Shown here: in pieces, positions 15,869 to 24,498 of the stretch
How positions within the stretch are numbered: the first letter of the stretch is position 1
Layout: each line of letters opens with the position of its first letter
Assembly: GCA_003165465.1 (NCBI GenBank)
Contig: PLUM01000073.1
Span: forward strand, 1 to 46,530
Origin: Acidobacteriota bacterium
Lineage (GTDB): Bacteria > Acidobacteriota > Terriglobia > Acidiferrales > UBA7541
DNA: 46,530 nucleotides
Direction: 5' to 3'
Translations under genes and position numbers: made by a program
The notes under the pieces: model-generated
Told to the model about the DNA's origin: nothing
The model's input: only the letters and a program-made list of their open reading frames with translations
Database searches by the model: none

Positions 15869-17494
15869 ATGCAAGATGAACTAGATGATCCGGTAAGTCG
15901 CAGCTGGGAAGACTACTGGGCCATCGCGCTCAGGCGGCGTTGGTGGATCTTGCTTCCCCTGTTTCTCGTGTGGGCCGCGGCATGGGGGGTGGGCCGGCTT
16001 TTGCCTTCCACTTACGAGTCGGAGGCGTTGATTCTTGTAGAGCAGCAGAAGGTTCCGGACCAATATGTTGTCCCCAACGTCACGGCCAACCTGCAAGGGC
16101 GTCTGCAGAGTATGTCGCAGCAGATTCTTAGCCGCACCCGCCTTCAATCCACAATCGACCGCTTTCATCTCTATCCACAGCCTCGCGGCCTGAACGCCCT
16201 GCTGAAGTCCGGCGATCCAGTTGAACGAATGCGCGAGGACATCAAAATTGAGCTTGTAGACGCGCCGGGCCGTCCTGGCGAACTGACGGCTTTCAAGATG
16301 CATTACTCCGCGGTGTCGTCCGAGCTTGCGCGGCAGGTGAACAGCGAACTGACTACTCTATTCATTGACGAAAACTTGAAAGCGCAGACGCAACTTTCCG
16401 AGAATACGACGGCCTTTCTTGAGAAGGAGCTCGAGGACGCCCGAGTCAACATGGCAGATCAGGAAGCCAAAGTCGCATCTTTCAAAGCCAAACATCTCGG
16501 CGAACTGCCCAGTCAGCTGGAGAGCAATGTACAGATCCTGGCAGGCCTCCAAGGTCAGTTACAGAACACCCAGCGGACGCTGGATGCCGCCAAGCAGCAG
16601 AAGCTTTACCTCGAATCTCTGCAGCAACAATACCAATCGGCGCAAGCTAGCCTTGGTAGCGTTAGTGGGGACCCGAACGGCGCATCACCCCAGACTCTTG
16701 GACAAAAGCTCCTTGAACTGCAGCTTCGCCTTCGAGATTTACAGTCTAAGTATACCGACGAGCATCCAGATATTGTGGCGCTGAAGGAAAAGATTGCGAA
16801 GACAGAGGAACTAAAGAAGCAAAATGAAAACGCAATAGCGGACAATCAAAAAGAACCCCAGGCAACAAATGGCGTCGACGCGGCGTCGATGGAACAAGTG
16901 CAACGCGGTTCACCAAGCTCCATGATGCAGGTGCAAAGCCAGCTCAAGGCCAATGAATTGGAGATCTCAAACGATGACCGGCGTGAAAAGGATCTCGAGG
17001 CGGAAATTTCAGGATATCGGGCTCGTCTGAATTTGACTCCGGAGACGGAGCAGGAGCTCACGAACATCTCGCGAGGCTATGAAGAATCCAAGTCTAATTA
17101 CGACTCGCTTCTCCAAAAACAAATGCAATCGCAACTGGCCACGAGCCTGGAACATCGGCAGCAGGGTGAACAATTTCGCATCATCGATCCCCCCAGCTCG
17201 CCTGAAAAGCCTTCGGCTCCAAACCGCCTGGCATTCAGTTTGGGCGGATTGATTGCAGGTTTTTTGCTTGGACTAGGGCTGGCTTCCGTTCTTGAGCTAG
17301 TTGACGTACGTGTTCGACAAGAAAAGGATCTTGAAGGAATTGTCCCAGTACGCGTGCTTGTGGGGATCCCTCGGTTGAGCACGCAGAGGGAGAACGTCGT
17401 GCGCGCGATGCGATGGTGGGCGGAACTCGGTGCGGTTACGGCGTTGGTCATGCTGATTGTGCTTGGTAACTTGTACGCGTTCTACAAAGGGTAA
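15869..17494 (+). CDS. Wzz/GNVR-type polysaccharide chain-length determinant
   Basis: This inner-membrane protein of 541 residues controls polymer length with the Wzy-like polymerase and the adjacent kinase. It has an N-terminal cytoplasmic start (S-W-E-D-Y-W), transmembrane helix 1 (~22-40), a Wzz domain (P-S-T-Y-E-S-E-A), and long periplasmic coiled coils (~150-400) rich in Gln and Glu. A C-terminal GNVR-like segment ends I-D-P-P-S-S-P-E-K-P, then helix 2 (~450-475) and an extra final helix (~515-537). ATG 15869 is used because the longer reading begins at a TTG with a non-conserved extension. It matches the PEP-CTERM-locus subfamily in layout. Confidence 0.87.
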   Translation: MQDELDDPVSRSWEDYWAIALRRRWWILLPLFLVWAAAWGVGRLLPSTYESEALILVEQQKVPDQYVVPNVTANLQGRLQSMSQQILSRTRLQSTIDRFHLYPQPRGLNALLKSGDPVERMREDIKIELVDAPGRPGELTAFKMHYSAVSSELARQVNSELTTLFIDENLKAQTQLSENTTAFLEKELEDARVNMADQEAKVASFKAKHLGELPSQLESNVQILAGLQGQLQNTQRTLDAAKQQKLYLESLQQQYQSAQASLGSVSGDPNGASPQTLGQKLLELQLRLRDLQSKYTDEHPDIVALKEKIAKTEELKKQNENAIADNQKEPQATNGVDAASMEQVQRGSPSSMMQVQSQLKANELEISNDDRREKDLEAEISGYRARLNLTPETEQELTNISRGYEESKSNYDSLLQKQMQSQLATSLEHRQQGEQFRIIDPPSSPEKPSAPNRLAFSLGGLIAGFLLGLGLASVLELVDVRVRQEKDLEGIVPVRVLVGIPRLSTQRENVVRAMRWWAELGAVTALVMLIVLGNLYAFYKG

Positions 17495-17694
17495 GAAGTG
17501 TTTCGATTCCCGAGTCTCTTTTGGGAAAACATTACCCGCGTTCGTGCGAATCTTTAGGCCCCGCTTCGATCGACAGATTTCTTCGGCCCAGCTCGATCAA
17601 TACCGTGTGAAGTATCCATGCCAGCCCAGTAATGGAGTCAGAGGACGACTTAAGACGTGCCACAGTTTAGAATGCAATCAAAAGCAAGGACACT

Positions 17695-18837
17695 ATGAGT
17701 CGACTATTTGAGGCTTTAAGCGATGAGGAAATAAAACGCGGCATGCTAAAGATAGTTCCGCGAGCGGTAGCTTCACCCTCCGGCGTTCCACCAGAAGCGA
17801 CTGCGGCGAGCGTAACTCCAAATGAGGCCGCACAGGATGTGGAGTTGGCACGAGGTTTGCCAGTTCCAGGTGTCGTACCTCCGCCCGACTCGGTTTCGCA
17901 GGGGATGATTAGCTCGGAAACGACGCCACTGGTTCCTACGGCGGAAATCAAAAATGAAAAGCGGTCATCGCAAGCACCTCCTTTGAACAACGTTTTAGCC
18001 GACATCACTCCGCCGGGCGCAACTGCAGTGGACGTGGCTGAGCCCGGGTCCACCCAGATGGCGAAGCCGTGGGCCGAAGTTCAGACGAAGCAGGTCAGTC
18101 CTTCGGAGTCCAGTTCGGTTCAGGTGAGGGTTTCGCCTGATTCGCGATTAGTCGCCTTTTCAAATCCTAATAGTTTGGGTGCAGAAAAATTTCGGGCACT
18201 TGTCACGCGGTTGGACCATCTGCGCAAGCAACGGGAGATGAAGTCTTTACAAGTTACAAGCAGCGTGATTAACGAAGGAAAAACCCTGGTCGCCGGGAAT
18301 TTGGCGGTTACACTTGCCAAATATTCCGGCTCTAAAACTTTGTTAATTGAGGGGGATTTGCATCGGCCAACCTTGGCAGCGCTATTCGGATTAAGCGAAT
18401 TGCCTGGCCTGAGTCATTGGTGGTCGGGAAGTGATGCGGAACCCACGCAGTTCGTCTACAAGCTGGATGAAATGCCACTCTGGATTCTTCCAGCCGGGAA
18501 ATCTTGCGACCGACCTTCCGACATCTTGTGTTCACCGCGATTCGCAAATGCCTTCGCTCAACTGGCCAGTCAGTTTGAGTGGATCGTCGTAGATTCCACC
18601 CCGATGCTGCCGACCGTTGATGCCAACCTGTGGTCGAGATTGGTAGACGGAACTCTTTTAGTTGTCCGGGAGGGCGTGGCACCGGTCAAGGCCCTAAAAA
18701 AAGGCCTGCAAGCTCTCGATCAGCCGAAATTGGTCGGCGTAGTGGTCAACGAGGTGATAGGCAGCGATCATATTAGTTACAATGATCGTTATTACGGCGG
18801 TAGCAAAGCCGCGGCGGGGCGGCACGAAAAGATGTGA
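17695..18837 (+). CDS. BY-kinase-like ATPase partner of the Wzz protein
   Basis: This cytoplasmic protein of 380 residues belongs to the CpsD/CapB tyrosine-autokinase family. A low-complexity Pro/Ala/Ser linker (~20-150) precedes the kinase domain. The P-loop is deviant, N-E-G-K-T at 193-197 where G-E-G-K-S/T is usual. Walker A' is L-L-I-E-G-D (216-221) with Glu instead of the first Asp, and Walker B is W-I-V-V-D-S-T-P (~296-303). The C-terminus has three tyrosines (Y-N-D-R-Y-Y), a short version of the phosphorylated Tyr cluster. It follows the chain-length gene, as in other PEP-CTERM loci. The changed motifs may be a lineage variant, and kinase activity is not proven. Confidence 0.82.
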   Translation: MSRLFEALSDEEIKRGMLKIVPRAVASPSGVPPEATAASVTPNEAAQDVELARGLPVPGVVPPPDSVSQGMISSETTPLVPTAEIKNEKRSSQAPPLNNVLADITPPGATAVDVAEPGSTQMAKPWAEVQTKQVSPSESSSVQVRVSPDSRLVAFSNPNSLGAEKFRALVTRLDHLRKQREMKSLQVTSSVINEGKTLVAGNLAVTLAKYSGSKTLLIEGDLHRPTLAALFGLSELPGLSHWWSGSDAEPTQFVYKLDEMPLWILPAGKSCDRPSDILCSPRFANAFAQLASQFEWIVVDSTPMLPTVDANLWSRLVDGTLLVVREGVAPVKALKKGLQALDQPKLVGVVVNEVIGSDHISYNDRYYGGSKAAAGRHEKM

Positions 18838-19057
18838 CAGCTTGAGGATTCGTCTCGAGCTTCAGAAGGATCGTTTGCGATAGGATTGAATCAAGATTTG
18901 AGATCCGTATAACAATTTTTGTGCCATCTGAACCAAATGCCCACATTCCAATTTGAAGTGATTCTTCGAGCGAGCAGAGGAGAAGGAACGGATTCCTCTT
19001 GCTGTTGCTTAGTGGTTTAGCGGCGACTATTTTCGCGCCAGTAGGGAGATAACTAAA

Positions 19058-19606
19058 ATGAAACAGACTTCAAGTAAGGCGACTACGAATTCGGAAGGAT
19101 TTCTCCTTTTGAATTCCAACCTGAACCCGATTTTTTTCAACCGTGCAGCCGCCGAAATTCTGAGTTACCCGCACAAGGTTGAGACACATAAGAACTTCGA
19201 TGATTATCTGGCAAACCGGGTACGTACGAATCTAGTTTCGGGCGAATCTTCGTCCGTCCCGAGGGTGGTCTCTGATTTTCAATCTGGGAGGAGGCTCTAC
19301 CAATGCCGCACCTATCGAGTGAATGCATTGGCTCAAGGGGATGCGCGGTGTTCCCTCGCAATCATTCTCGAACGAGGTCCAAGTGGATCTGCTTCAATCG
19401 CGCAAGTTTCGGAGAAATTTCGTCTATCGACCCGGGAACGGGAAGTCCTGCCACATTTACTGAATGGTTTGACAACTAAGGAGATCGCCTCGGGGATGGA
19501 CATTAGTCCGAATACGGTAAAAGTGTTTCTGCGCATGATTATGGTCAAGATGGGAGTCTCAACCCGTTCTGGCATTGTGGGGAAAGCTTTCACCGGGAAA
19601 CCGTAA
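19058..19606 (+). CDS. LuxR-type regulator with PAS-like N-terminus
   Basis: This 182-residue DNA-binding regulator starts with GGGAG before the ATG. Residues ~12-105 resemble a small PAS fold (G-F-L-L-L-N-S-N-L-N-P-I-F-F-N-R-A-A-A-E-I-L-S-Y, which is typical of PAS). A LuxR helix-turn-helix follows (~125-178; L-S-T-R-E-R-E-V-L, T-T-K-E-I-A, S-P-N-T-V-K-V-F). There is no receiver domain, so any signal would enter through the PAS-like part. It lies inside the EPS locus between the kinase and a second PilZ gene and probably tunes expression of it. The ligand is unknown. Confidence 0.78.
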   Translation: MKQTSSKATTNSEGFLLLNSNLNPIFFNRAAAEILSYPHKVETHKNFDDYLANRVRTNLVSGESSSVPRVVSDFQSGRRLYQCRTYRVNALAQGDARCSLAIILERGPSGSASIAQVSEKFRLSTREREVLPHLLNGLTTKEIASGMDISPNTVKVFLRMIMVKMGVSTRSGIVGKAFTGKP

Positions 19607-19644
19607 GCGTTTTTTTTTGCTTTATGTTGGACTAACCCATTTGA

Positions 19645-20010
19645 ATGCTTGACTTGATTAAGGATCAGCTTAAACATGGCTCTGCCTTGTGTCCCCAAGC
19701 CGATCTAACCGTTAATGAAAAAAGAAACTCTCCGCGATTTCCTTGGTCTGGGGAAATCGCCCTTACCCTACTTCCAGCCCTGGAAGCGTCCGTACAGTCC
19801 GGGCGAGTTCTTAAAGCAGAAGCAGAGAACATAGCCAAAGGCGGAATCAGAATGCTTTGCGATCAGCCTATTGCTCCGGGGACGGTCGTGCGCTGTGATG
19901 TCGCCCTTTTGAACCAGGCTGTCCACATCCCGACACTCTTGAAAGTTCGATGGATTGACCCCCTGGAAGGGAAGAAGCGATACCGATTGGGTCTAGAATT
20001 CCTGATTTAA
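19645..20010 (+). CDS. Second PilZ-domain protein
   Basis: This protein of 121 residues is a PilZ domain with a short N-terminal extension. N-S-P-R-F-P-W ends a basic stretch (E-K-R-N-S-P-R-F), matching the first c-di-GMP-binding motif in a weakened form. E-N-I-A-K-G-G-I-R supplies the second motif (N-x-x-x-G-G), and the C-terminal R-Y-R-L-G-L-E-F is a usual PilZ ending. The start ATG is 19645; the preceding T-rich run could be a weak terminator for the regulator gene. It suggests two separate c-di-GMP inputs in this locus, one at each end of the kinase block. Binding has not been shown. Confidence 0.75.
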   Translation: MLDLIKDQLKHGSALCPQADLTVNEKRNSPRFPWSGEIALTLLPALEASVQSGRVLKAEAENIAKGGIRMLCDQPIAPGTVVRCDVALLNQAVHIPTLLKVRWIDPLEGKKRYRLGLEFLI

Positions 20011-20076
20011 TCTGCCGCGTTTAATGTTGCCAAGTTCAAAAAACTCACCCAAACGGGTTAATCTAAATGAATAGTG

Positions 20077-20097
20077 ACGATCGGGCAAGCCGATCGT
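20077..20097 (+). other. 8-bp perfect hairpin between the PilZ and sugar-transferase genes
   Basis: ACGATCGG and CCGATCGT flank the loop GCAAG. There is no T-run after it, so a simple terminator is unlikely. It may be an operator or an RNA pausing element in the leader of the sugar-transferase gene. Confidence 0.35.
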
Positions 20098-20210
20098 ACT
20101 CAATCACGTTTCGGAGTCGATCGAACGGGTAGAAGATCAATATTGCTTACTCCCTTCCCTCCTCAAAAATTTTACTTTGGCAGAAAGAAAATAATACCCG
20201 AGGTCCAGCT

Positions 20211-21605
20211 TTGATTCGCTTTCTAAACGTCTATTTTCCATTCCGCACTATTTTCCTTGGAGTTACAGAAGCGTGCCTGGTAGCGCTTTGCTTCTTGGTG
20301 GCTACGGTTGCGCGGATCGGTGCGAGCGATGCCGCGGTCATGCTCAGTGATGAACAAGGTTTCATCAGCATTTTGGTAATCGCAGCAGTTTTTATTACCT
20401 GTATGTATTACTTCGATCTTTACAACCCCATGGTCCTGAATAATCTGCGCGATGTGCTGACGCGTATGATCCCGATGCAGGGTACTGTCTGCGTACTCCT
20501 TGCATGTCTCTATTATCTCTATCCGCCATTAAGAATGAGTCGCGGGATTTTTCTCGGTGGTTTTGTCCTTGTCGCCATGCTGCTACTCGTTTGGCGATAT
20601 CTATTCTTCTTGTTGAACGCCCTTCCGCAATTCGCCGAACGGGCATTAATCCTGGGAAACGGTCCGCTAGCGGGGCCACTATTGGCAGAGCTTCAGTCTC
20701 ACCCGGAATTGGGGATTCGTGTCGTCGGGCAACTGAACGCGCCCAACTCTGAGGATAATGATTTAGCCTGGGATTCCAGTGAAGAACAGGCTGAAGTACT
20801 CATGAACTTGGTTAAAGTTCATCATCCAAACCGCATCATCGTCGCGTTTGGTGAACGAAGAGGGAAGTTGCCGGTCGAAGCCCTGCTTCAACTAAAGAGC
20901 AGTGGTGTACGGGTCCAAGAGGGCAGCGAGGTATATGAGTCAGTAACAGGAAAAGTTCCACTGGAATCCTTGCATCTCAGTTGGCTTCTATTTTCTCCAG
21001 GCTTTCGAGTTTCTTCGCCTCTATTGATTTATAAGCGCATCTCTTCGTTTATCTTGTCGGCCATTGCTCTGCTTCTGAGTTTGCCTGTCATGGCCTTAAT
21101 CGCCTTGGCTATTCGATTGGATTCTGCCGGCCCTGCGATTTTCCGCCAGAAACGAGTTGGCGGCGCCGGCAAGATCTTCACGCTCTATAAATTCCGTACA
21201 ATGGTGGAGGACGCCGACCAAAACGGCAATCATTTCCCTGCAGGGTTAACCGATAAGCGCTTCACCAGGGTGGGTAGGTTGCTGCGACGGACCCACCTCG
21301 ATGAATTACCTCAGTTTTTCAATATTCTCCGTGGTGATATGCATGTCGTCGGCCCGCGTCCATTCGTTCCTGACCAGGAACAGGAATGCATAGAAAAGAT
21401 TCCTTATTACCGCCAGCGGTGGGTAATCAAACCCGGGGCGACGGGTTGGGCACAGGTCAATCGTGGCTACAACGCCACAATTGAGGACAACAAGGAGAAG
21501 CTGTCCTACGATCTTTTCTATATCAAAAATATTTCGATTGGCCTTGATCTGCTGATTCTCCTTCAGACGGTCAAAATCCTTCTCCTCGGGCGGGGTGGGC
21601 GATGA
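20211..21605 (+). CDS. Polyprenyl-phosphate sugar phosphotransferase (initiating enzyme)
   Basis: It transfers a sugar-1-phosphate from a nucleotide sugar to undecaprenyl phosphate, the first step of repeat-unit synthesis, at the inner membrane. The 464-residue protein has four to five N-terminal helices (~5-140) and a CoA-binding-like Rossmann segment (~142-260, A-L-I-L-G-N-G-P). After one more helix (~275-300) comes the catalytic bacterial sugar-transferase domain: F-R-Q-K-R-V-G, Y-K-F-R-T-M, the L-D-E-L-P-Q motif and V-G-P-R-P. The start is TTG at 20211 with GAGG upstream at 20200. Layout and context match the sugar transferase of PEP-CTERM systems. It overlaps the next gene by 4 nt. Confidence 0.88.
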   Translation: MIRFLNVYFPFRTIFLGVTEACLVALCFLVATVARIGASDAAVMLSDEQGFISILVIAAVFITCMYYFDLYNPMVLNNLRDVLTRMIPMQGTVCVLLACLYYLYPPLRMSRGIFLGGFVLVAMLLLVWRYLFFLLNALPQFAERALILGNGPLAGPLLAELQSHPELGIRVVGQLNAPNSEDNDLAWDSSEEQAEVLMNLVKVHHPNRIIVAFGERRGKLPVEALLQLKSSGVRVQEGSEVYESVTGKVPLESLHLSWLLFSPGFRVSSPLLIYKRISSFILSAIALLLSLPVMALIALAIRLDSAGPAIFRQKRVGGAGKIFTLYKFRTMVEDADQNGNHFPAGLTDKRFTRVGRLLRRTHLDELPQFFNILRGDMHVVGPRPFVPDQEQECIEKIPYYRQRWVIKPGATGWAQVNRGYNATIEDNKEKLSYDLFYIKNISIGLDLLILLQTVKILLLGRGGR

Positions 21606-22792
21606 ACATCCTGCCCATCCTATTCGCCCCAGTCGTGTTCTGGAGTTGTCTCTTTCTGATTCTTTACTCATATTTCCTGTATCCAATTCTGCTCTTCATT
21701 GCGTATAGCGCGTCGCAGGTCTTACGGGATTGGAGATATCTTATCTCAGCCAGTGACCGCCGCGTTCGCGTCGTAGGAGAACAGGAATTGCCCAGCGTTA
21801 CTTTAATTGTTCCTGCTTACAACGAAGAAGCATGTCTTCCTGAGAAAATCGCAAATCTCAAACAGCTGGATTATCCTCCCGAAAAGATGAAGGTCATTTT
21901 TGTTTCGGACGGTTCCTCGGACGGAACGGCTGAGATCCTTAATGGGCTGAATGATTCGAATGTGCACTGCATTTTTGTGCCGGAACGAACAGGAAAGTTT
22001 AATGCTCTGAACCAGGCGGCTTCCGCTGCACACACGGAAATTCTGGTGTTTTCAGATGCCAGCACTCTATTTGCCCCAGACGTGGTTCAAAAACTCGTGA
22101 GGCATTTCTCGCAGCAAAGCGTTGGAGCAGTCTGTGGAGCGGTTCGGTTTGTCGGAAGCAGTGAATCTCGGCAGACGGAAGGTGTGTACTGGAAATACGA
22201 AAGCATGCTCCGCATGATGGAGGGTCGACTGGAAGCGACACTGAACGCCAGCGGAGCAATTTATGCATTGCGCCGGCATTGCTACGCGACTCTGGAACCC
22301 AGCCATATTATCGACGACTTCATCATTCCTTTAAACGCGCGCAAGTTGGGCTATCGCGTGCTATATGACCCAGAGGCCGTTGCGACAGAATTTGCGGCCG
22401 ACTCGGTGAAAGGCGAATTCACTCGGCGAGTTCGCTTGGCTGCCGGCAGCTTCCGGGCGTTGGCTCATATTCGCGGTTTGCCGCTCGCCAACTTCATGGG
22501 ATTAGCGCTGCTTTCCCATAAATTAATGCGATGGATTCTACCGTTCCTTATGATTGGCGTGTTTGTCAGCAATACGCTGATGCTGAATCAACCCCTGTAT
22601 CTGATACTTTTCCTCTCCCAGGCGGTGTTCTATCTGTGGGCCGGGCTTGGTTTTCTCTTCCGCCAACAAATTCAAAATACTCGCTTCGCCCTCTTGGGGT
22701 ATTTCATGGTGGCAATCCATGTCGCTTTCCTGGTTGGTTTCTGGCGTTATCTGCGGGGGCAAAGCAACTCAGCTTGGCAAAGAACAAATTGA
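21602..22792 (+). CDS. GT2 glycosyltransferase with C-terminal membrane helices
   Basis: This 396-residue processive-type GT-A enzyme adds a sugar at the cytoplasmic membrane face. An N-terminal helix (~8-35) is followed by the nucleotide-sugar domain with L-I-V-P-A-Y-N-E-E, F-V-S-D-G-S-S-D-G-T and the metal-binding F-S-D-A-S. The acceptor region has N-A-S-G-A-I-Y-A and a D-D-F-I-I motif. Two or three helices close the protein (~300-385). Its ATG overlaps the stop of the sugar transferase (ATGA), so the two are translationally coupled and it may add the second sugar. The donor and linkage are unknown. Confidence 0.85.
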   Translation: MNILPILFAPVVFWSCLFLILYSYFLYPILLFIAYSASQVLRDWRYLISASDRRVRVVGEQELPSVTLIVPAYNEEACLPEKIANLKQLDYPPEKMKVIFVSDGSSDGTAEILNGLNDSNVHCIFVPERTGKFNALNQAASAAHTEILVFSDASTLFAPDVVQKLVRHFSQQSVGAVCGAVRFVGSSESRQTEGVYWKYESMLRMMEGRLEATLNASGAIYALRRHCYATLEPSHIIDDFIIPLNARKLGYRVLYDPEAVATEFAADSVKGEFTRRVRLAAGSFRALAHIRGLPLANFMGLALLSHKLMRWILPFLMIGVFVSNTLMLNQPLYLILFLSQAVFYLWAGLGFLFRQQIQNTRFALLGYFMVAIHVAFLVGFWRYLRGQSNSAWQRTN

Positions 22793-22892
22793 TGTTCATC
22801 TCAGGCGCCATGATCGATCGAGCGCTACTTGTTCCTTCGTTAGATTGTGAAAAAATATCCACAATTGGTTCTAGAAGCGAGCCGCCGAGGTC

Positions 22893-24251
22893 ATGAGTTT
22901 CGTCAATAGTTTCGCAGATGATTCGGTAAACGCGATGGCCATGGATTCCACCTCGGTGCGGAAGCGCGTTGTACGGCAGACGCCGCTTTTTGGCGCCTAC
23001 GCGGCTCTGCTCCTATTTATGTGTATTTACTGTGCGCGGCCTGAGGATTGGATTCCCGGTATGTCGCATGTCCCATTGGCAAAAATTGCTGCTATCTTGG
23101 CATTGCTCGCTCTGGCTGTTTCCCTTCAACACGTCCGCGACCGCATGCCTCGGGAGGTTCATTTTCTAATTCTATTGATTGCCCAGTTGTTCGCTGCCTC
23201 GGTGATGTCTCCCGTGTGGCGAGGTGGAGCACTCCAAAACACACTAAACTTTACAAAAGTTCTAATGGTTGTCCTCATGATCACTGCAACGGTATCGACG
23301 TTACAGCGTTTGCGCTTGCTCATCTTCACCCAGGCGATATCCGTTTCGGCGATCGCAGTAGTCGCCATTTGGAAAGGACGTCTAATCGTTGGGCGATTGG
23401 AAGGAATACTTGGTGGGCAATATGGCGACCCAAATGACTTGGCGCTCGCAATTATTATTTCACTTCCGCTGTGTTTGGCGTTGCTATTCCTGAGCAGGAA
23501 TAGCTTTTGGAAGATTCTGTGGTCGGTATCCATTTTAGTTATGCTCTATGCGGTATTTCTGACAGGGTCCAGGGGTGGATTTCTTGCTCTCGTCGTTGCA
23601 GCAGGCGTTTCACTATGGGAGTTTGCCATTCGAGGGCGCCGGCGCTATCTCTTGGCGTTCGCGGCACTCACAGGATTAGTCCTCTTGGTGTCCGCTGGTG
23701 GCACGTTGGTTGGGCGTCTCAAGGGAACATTTAATGTCACGGAAGATACTGCGGCGGCGTACGACTCGGCTCGGTCGCGCCGGCAATTGCTCTTGCGGAG
23801 CATCGAAGTAACGATGGAACACCCTCTCTTCGGTGTCGGTCCCGGAAACTTTAATCAACTGTCAGGTCAATGGCATACAACCCACAATTCACTCACGCTC
23901 ATGAGCTCGGAGGGAGGCGTCCCGGCACTAATTTTGTACGTCTTGATTCTATGGTGTGGTTTCAAGAATCTGAGAGCAACTAAACGATTGGCGCGAGGGC
24001 GGACGGAATCAAGACTGTTGGCAAGGGCCCTGCTCGCCAGTTTGGCTGGATACGCAGTAGGTTCTTTATTTCTCAGTGACGCCTACCAGTTTTTCCCTTA
24101 TATCTTAGCGGGGTACACGACTGCATTATTCTCGATTGAAAGGAAATTCGCCGTTCAATCCCGCAAATTTGAATTAGCTCAGCAACCAGGAGAAGAGAAG
24201 AAATTGTATGTGGATCCTGCAGAGCCCGAAATCTCTCCCCTTACCTCTTGA
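22893..24251 (+). CDS. O-antigen ligase/polymerase-like protein (Wzy/WaaL family)
   Basis: This integral membrane protein of 452 residues has about ten to twelve helices. The long periplasmic loop contains the family mark H-P-L-F-G-V-G-P-G-N-F followed by H-N-S-L-T-L, which holds the catalytic histidine region. L-T-G-S-R-G-G appears earlier, as in other O-antigen ligases. Its early C-A-R-P-E-D-W-I-P-G segment resembles exosortase-A-associated O-glycosylation ligases. In this position it could polymerise the EPS repeat or attach glycan to protein; the sequence does not separate these. It follows the GT2 gene after a 100-bp gap with no visible terminator. Confidence 0.82.
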   Translation: MSFVNSFADDSVNAMAMDSTSVRKRVVRQTPLFGAYAALLLFMCIYCARPEDWIPGMSHVPLAKIAAILALLALAVSLQHVRDRMPREVHFLILLIAQLFAASVMSPVWRGGALQNTLNFTKVLMVVLMITATVSTLQRLRLLIFTQAISVSAIAVVAIWKGRLIVGRLEGILGGQYGDPNDLALAIIISLPLCLALLFLSRNSFWKILWSVSILVMLYAVFLTGSRGGFLALVVAAGVSLWEFAIRGRRRYLLAFAALTGLVLLVSAGGTLVGRLKGTFNVTEDTAAAYDSARSRRQLLLRSIEVTMEHPLFGVGPGNFNQLSGQWHTTHNSLTLMSSEGGVPALILYVLILWCGFKNLRATKRLARGRTESRLLARALLASLAGYAVGSLFLSDAYQFFPYILAGYTTALFSIERKFAVQSRKFELAQQPGEEKKLYVDPAEPEISPLTS

Positions 24252-24498
24252 AATCCTGTCTACCTTTCTTGTTCGCATTCCGGAACGATCTGGCCGGGAT
24301 GAGACAAGACTGAACTGCCGCTGAGACGGGCTTGATGGTCAATATTGTCCTCGCGACTGACGGTTGGCGCATGGCGGAACACGGGCGAATACTGCTTTTG
24401 GATTGCACTGCATCAACGTGGCCATTGAACCCTAAATTGGCGGAGTGGCACGGCGCCCAATACAAGATAGGTACAAAGTTTCGAAGAATAGATCCAAT

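Noticed and set aside
17846..17860. Perfect sigma-54 promoter match (TGGCACG-N4-TTGC)
   Set aside because: Lies inside the BY-kinase-like coding sequence (in the low-complexity linker), with no gene start at a suitable distance; probably chance, though sigma-54 is known in PEP-CTERM regulation.
18795..18803. GGCGGTAGC, like the start of an RfaH ops element
   Set aside because: Falls in the end of the kinase coding sequence, encoding G-G-S, is only 9 nt, and is not in a leader.
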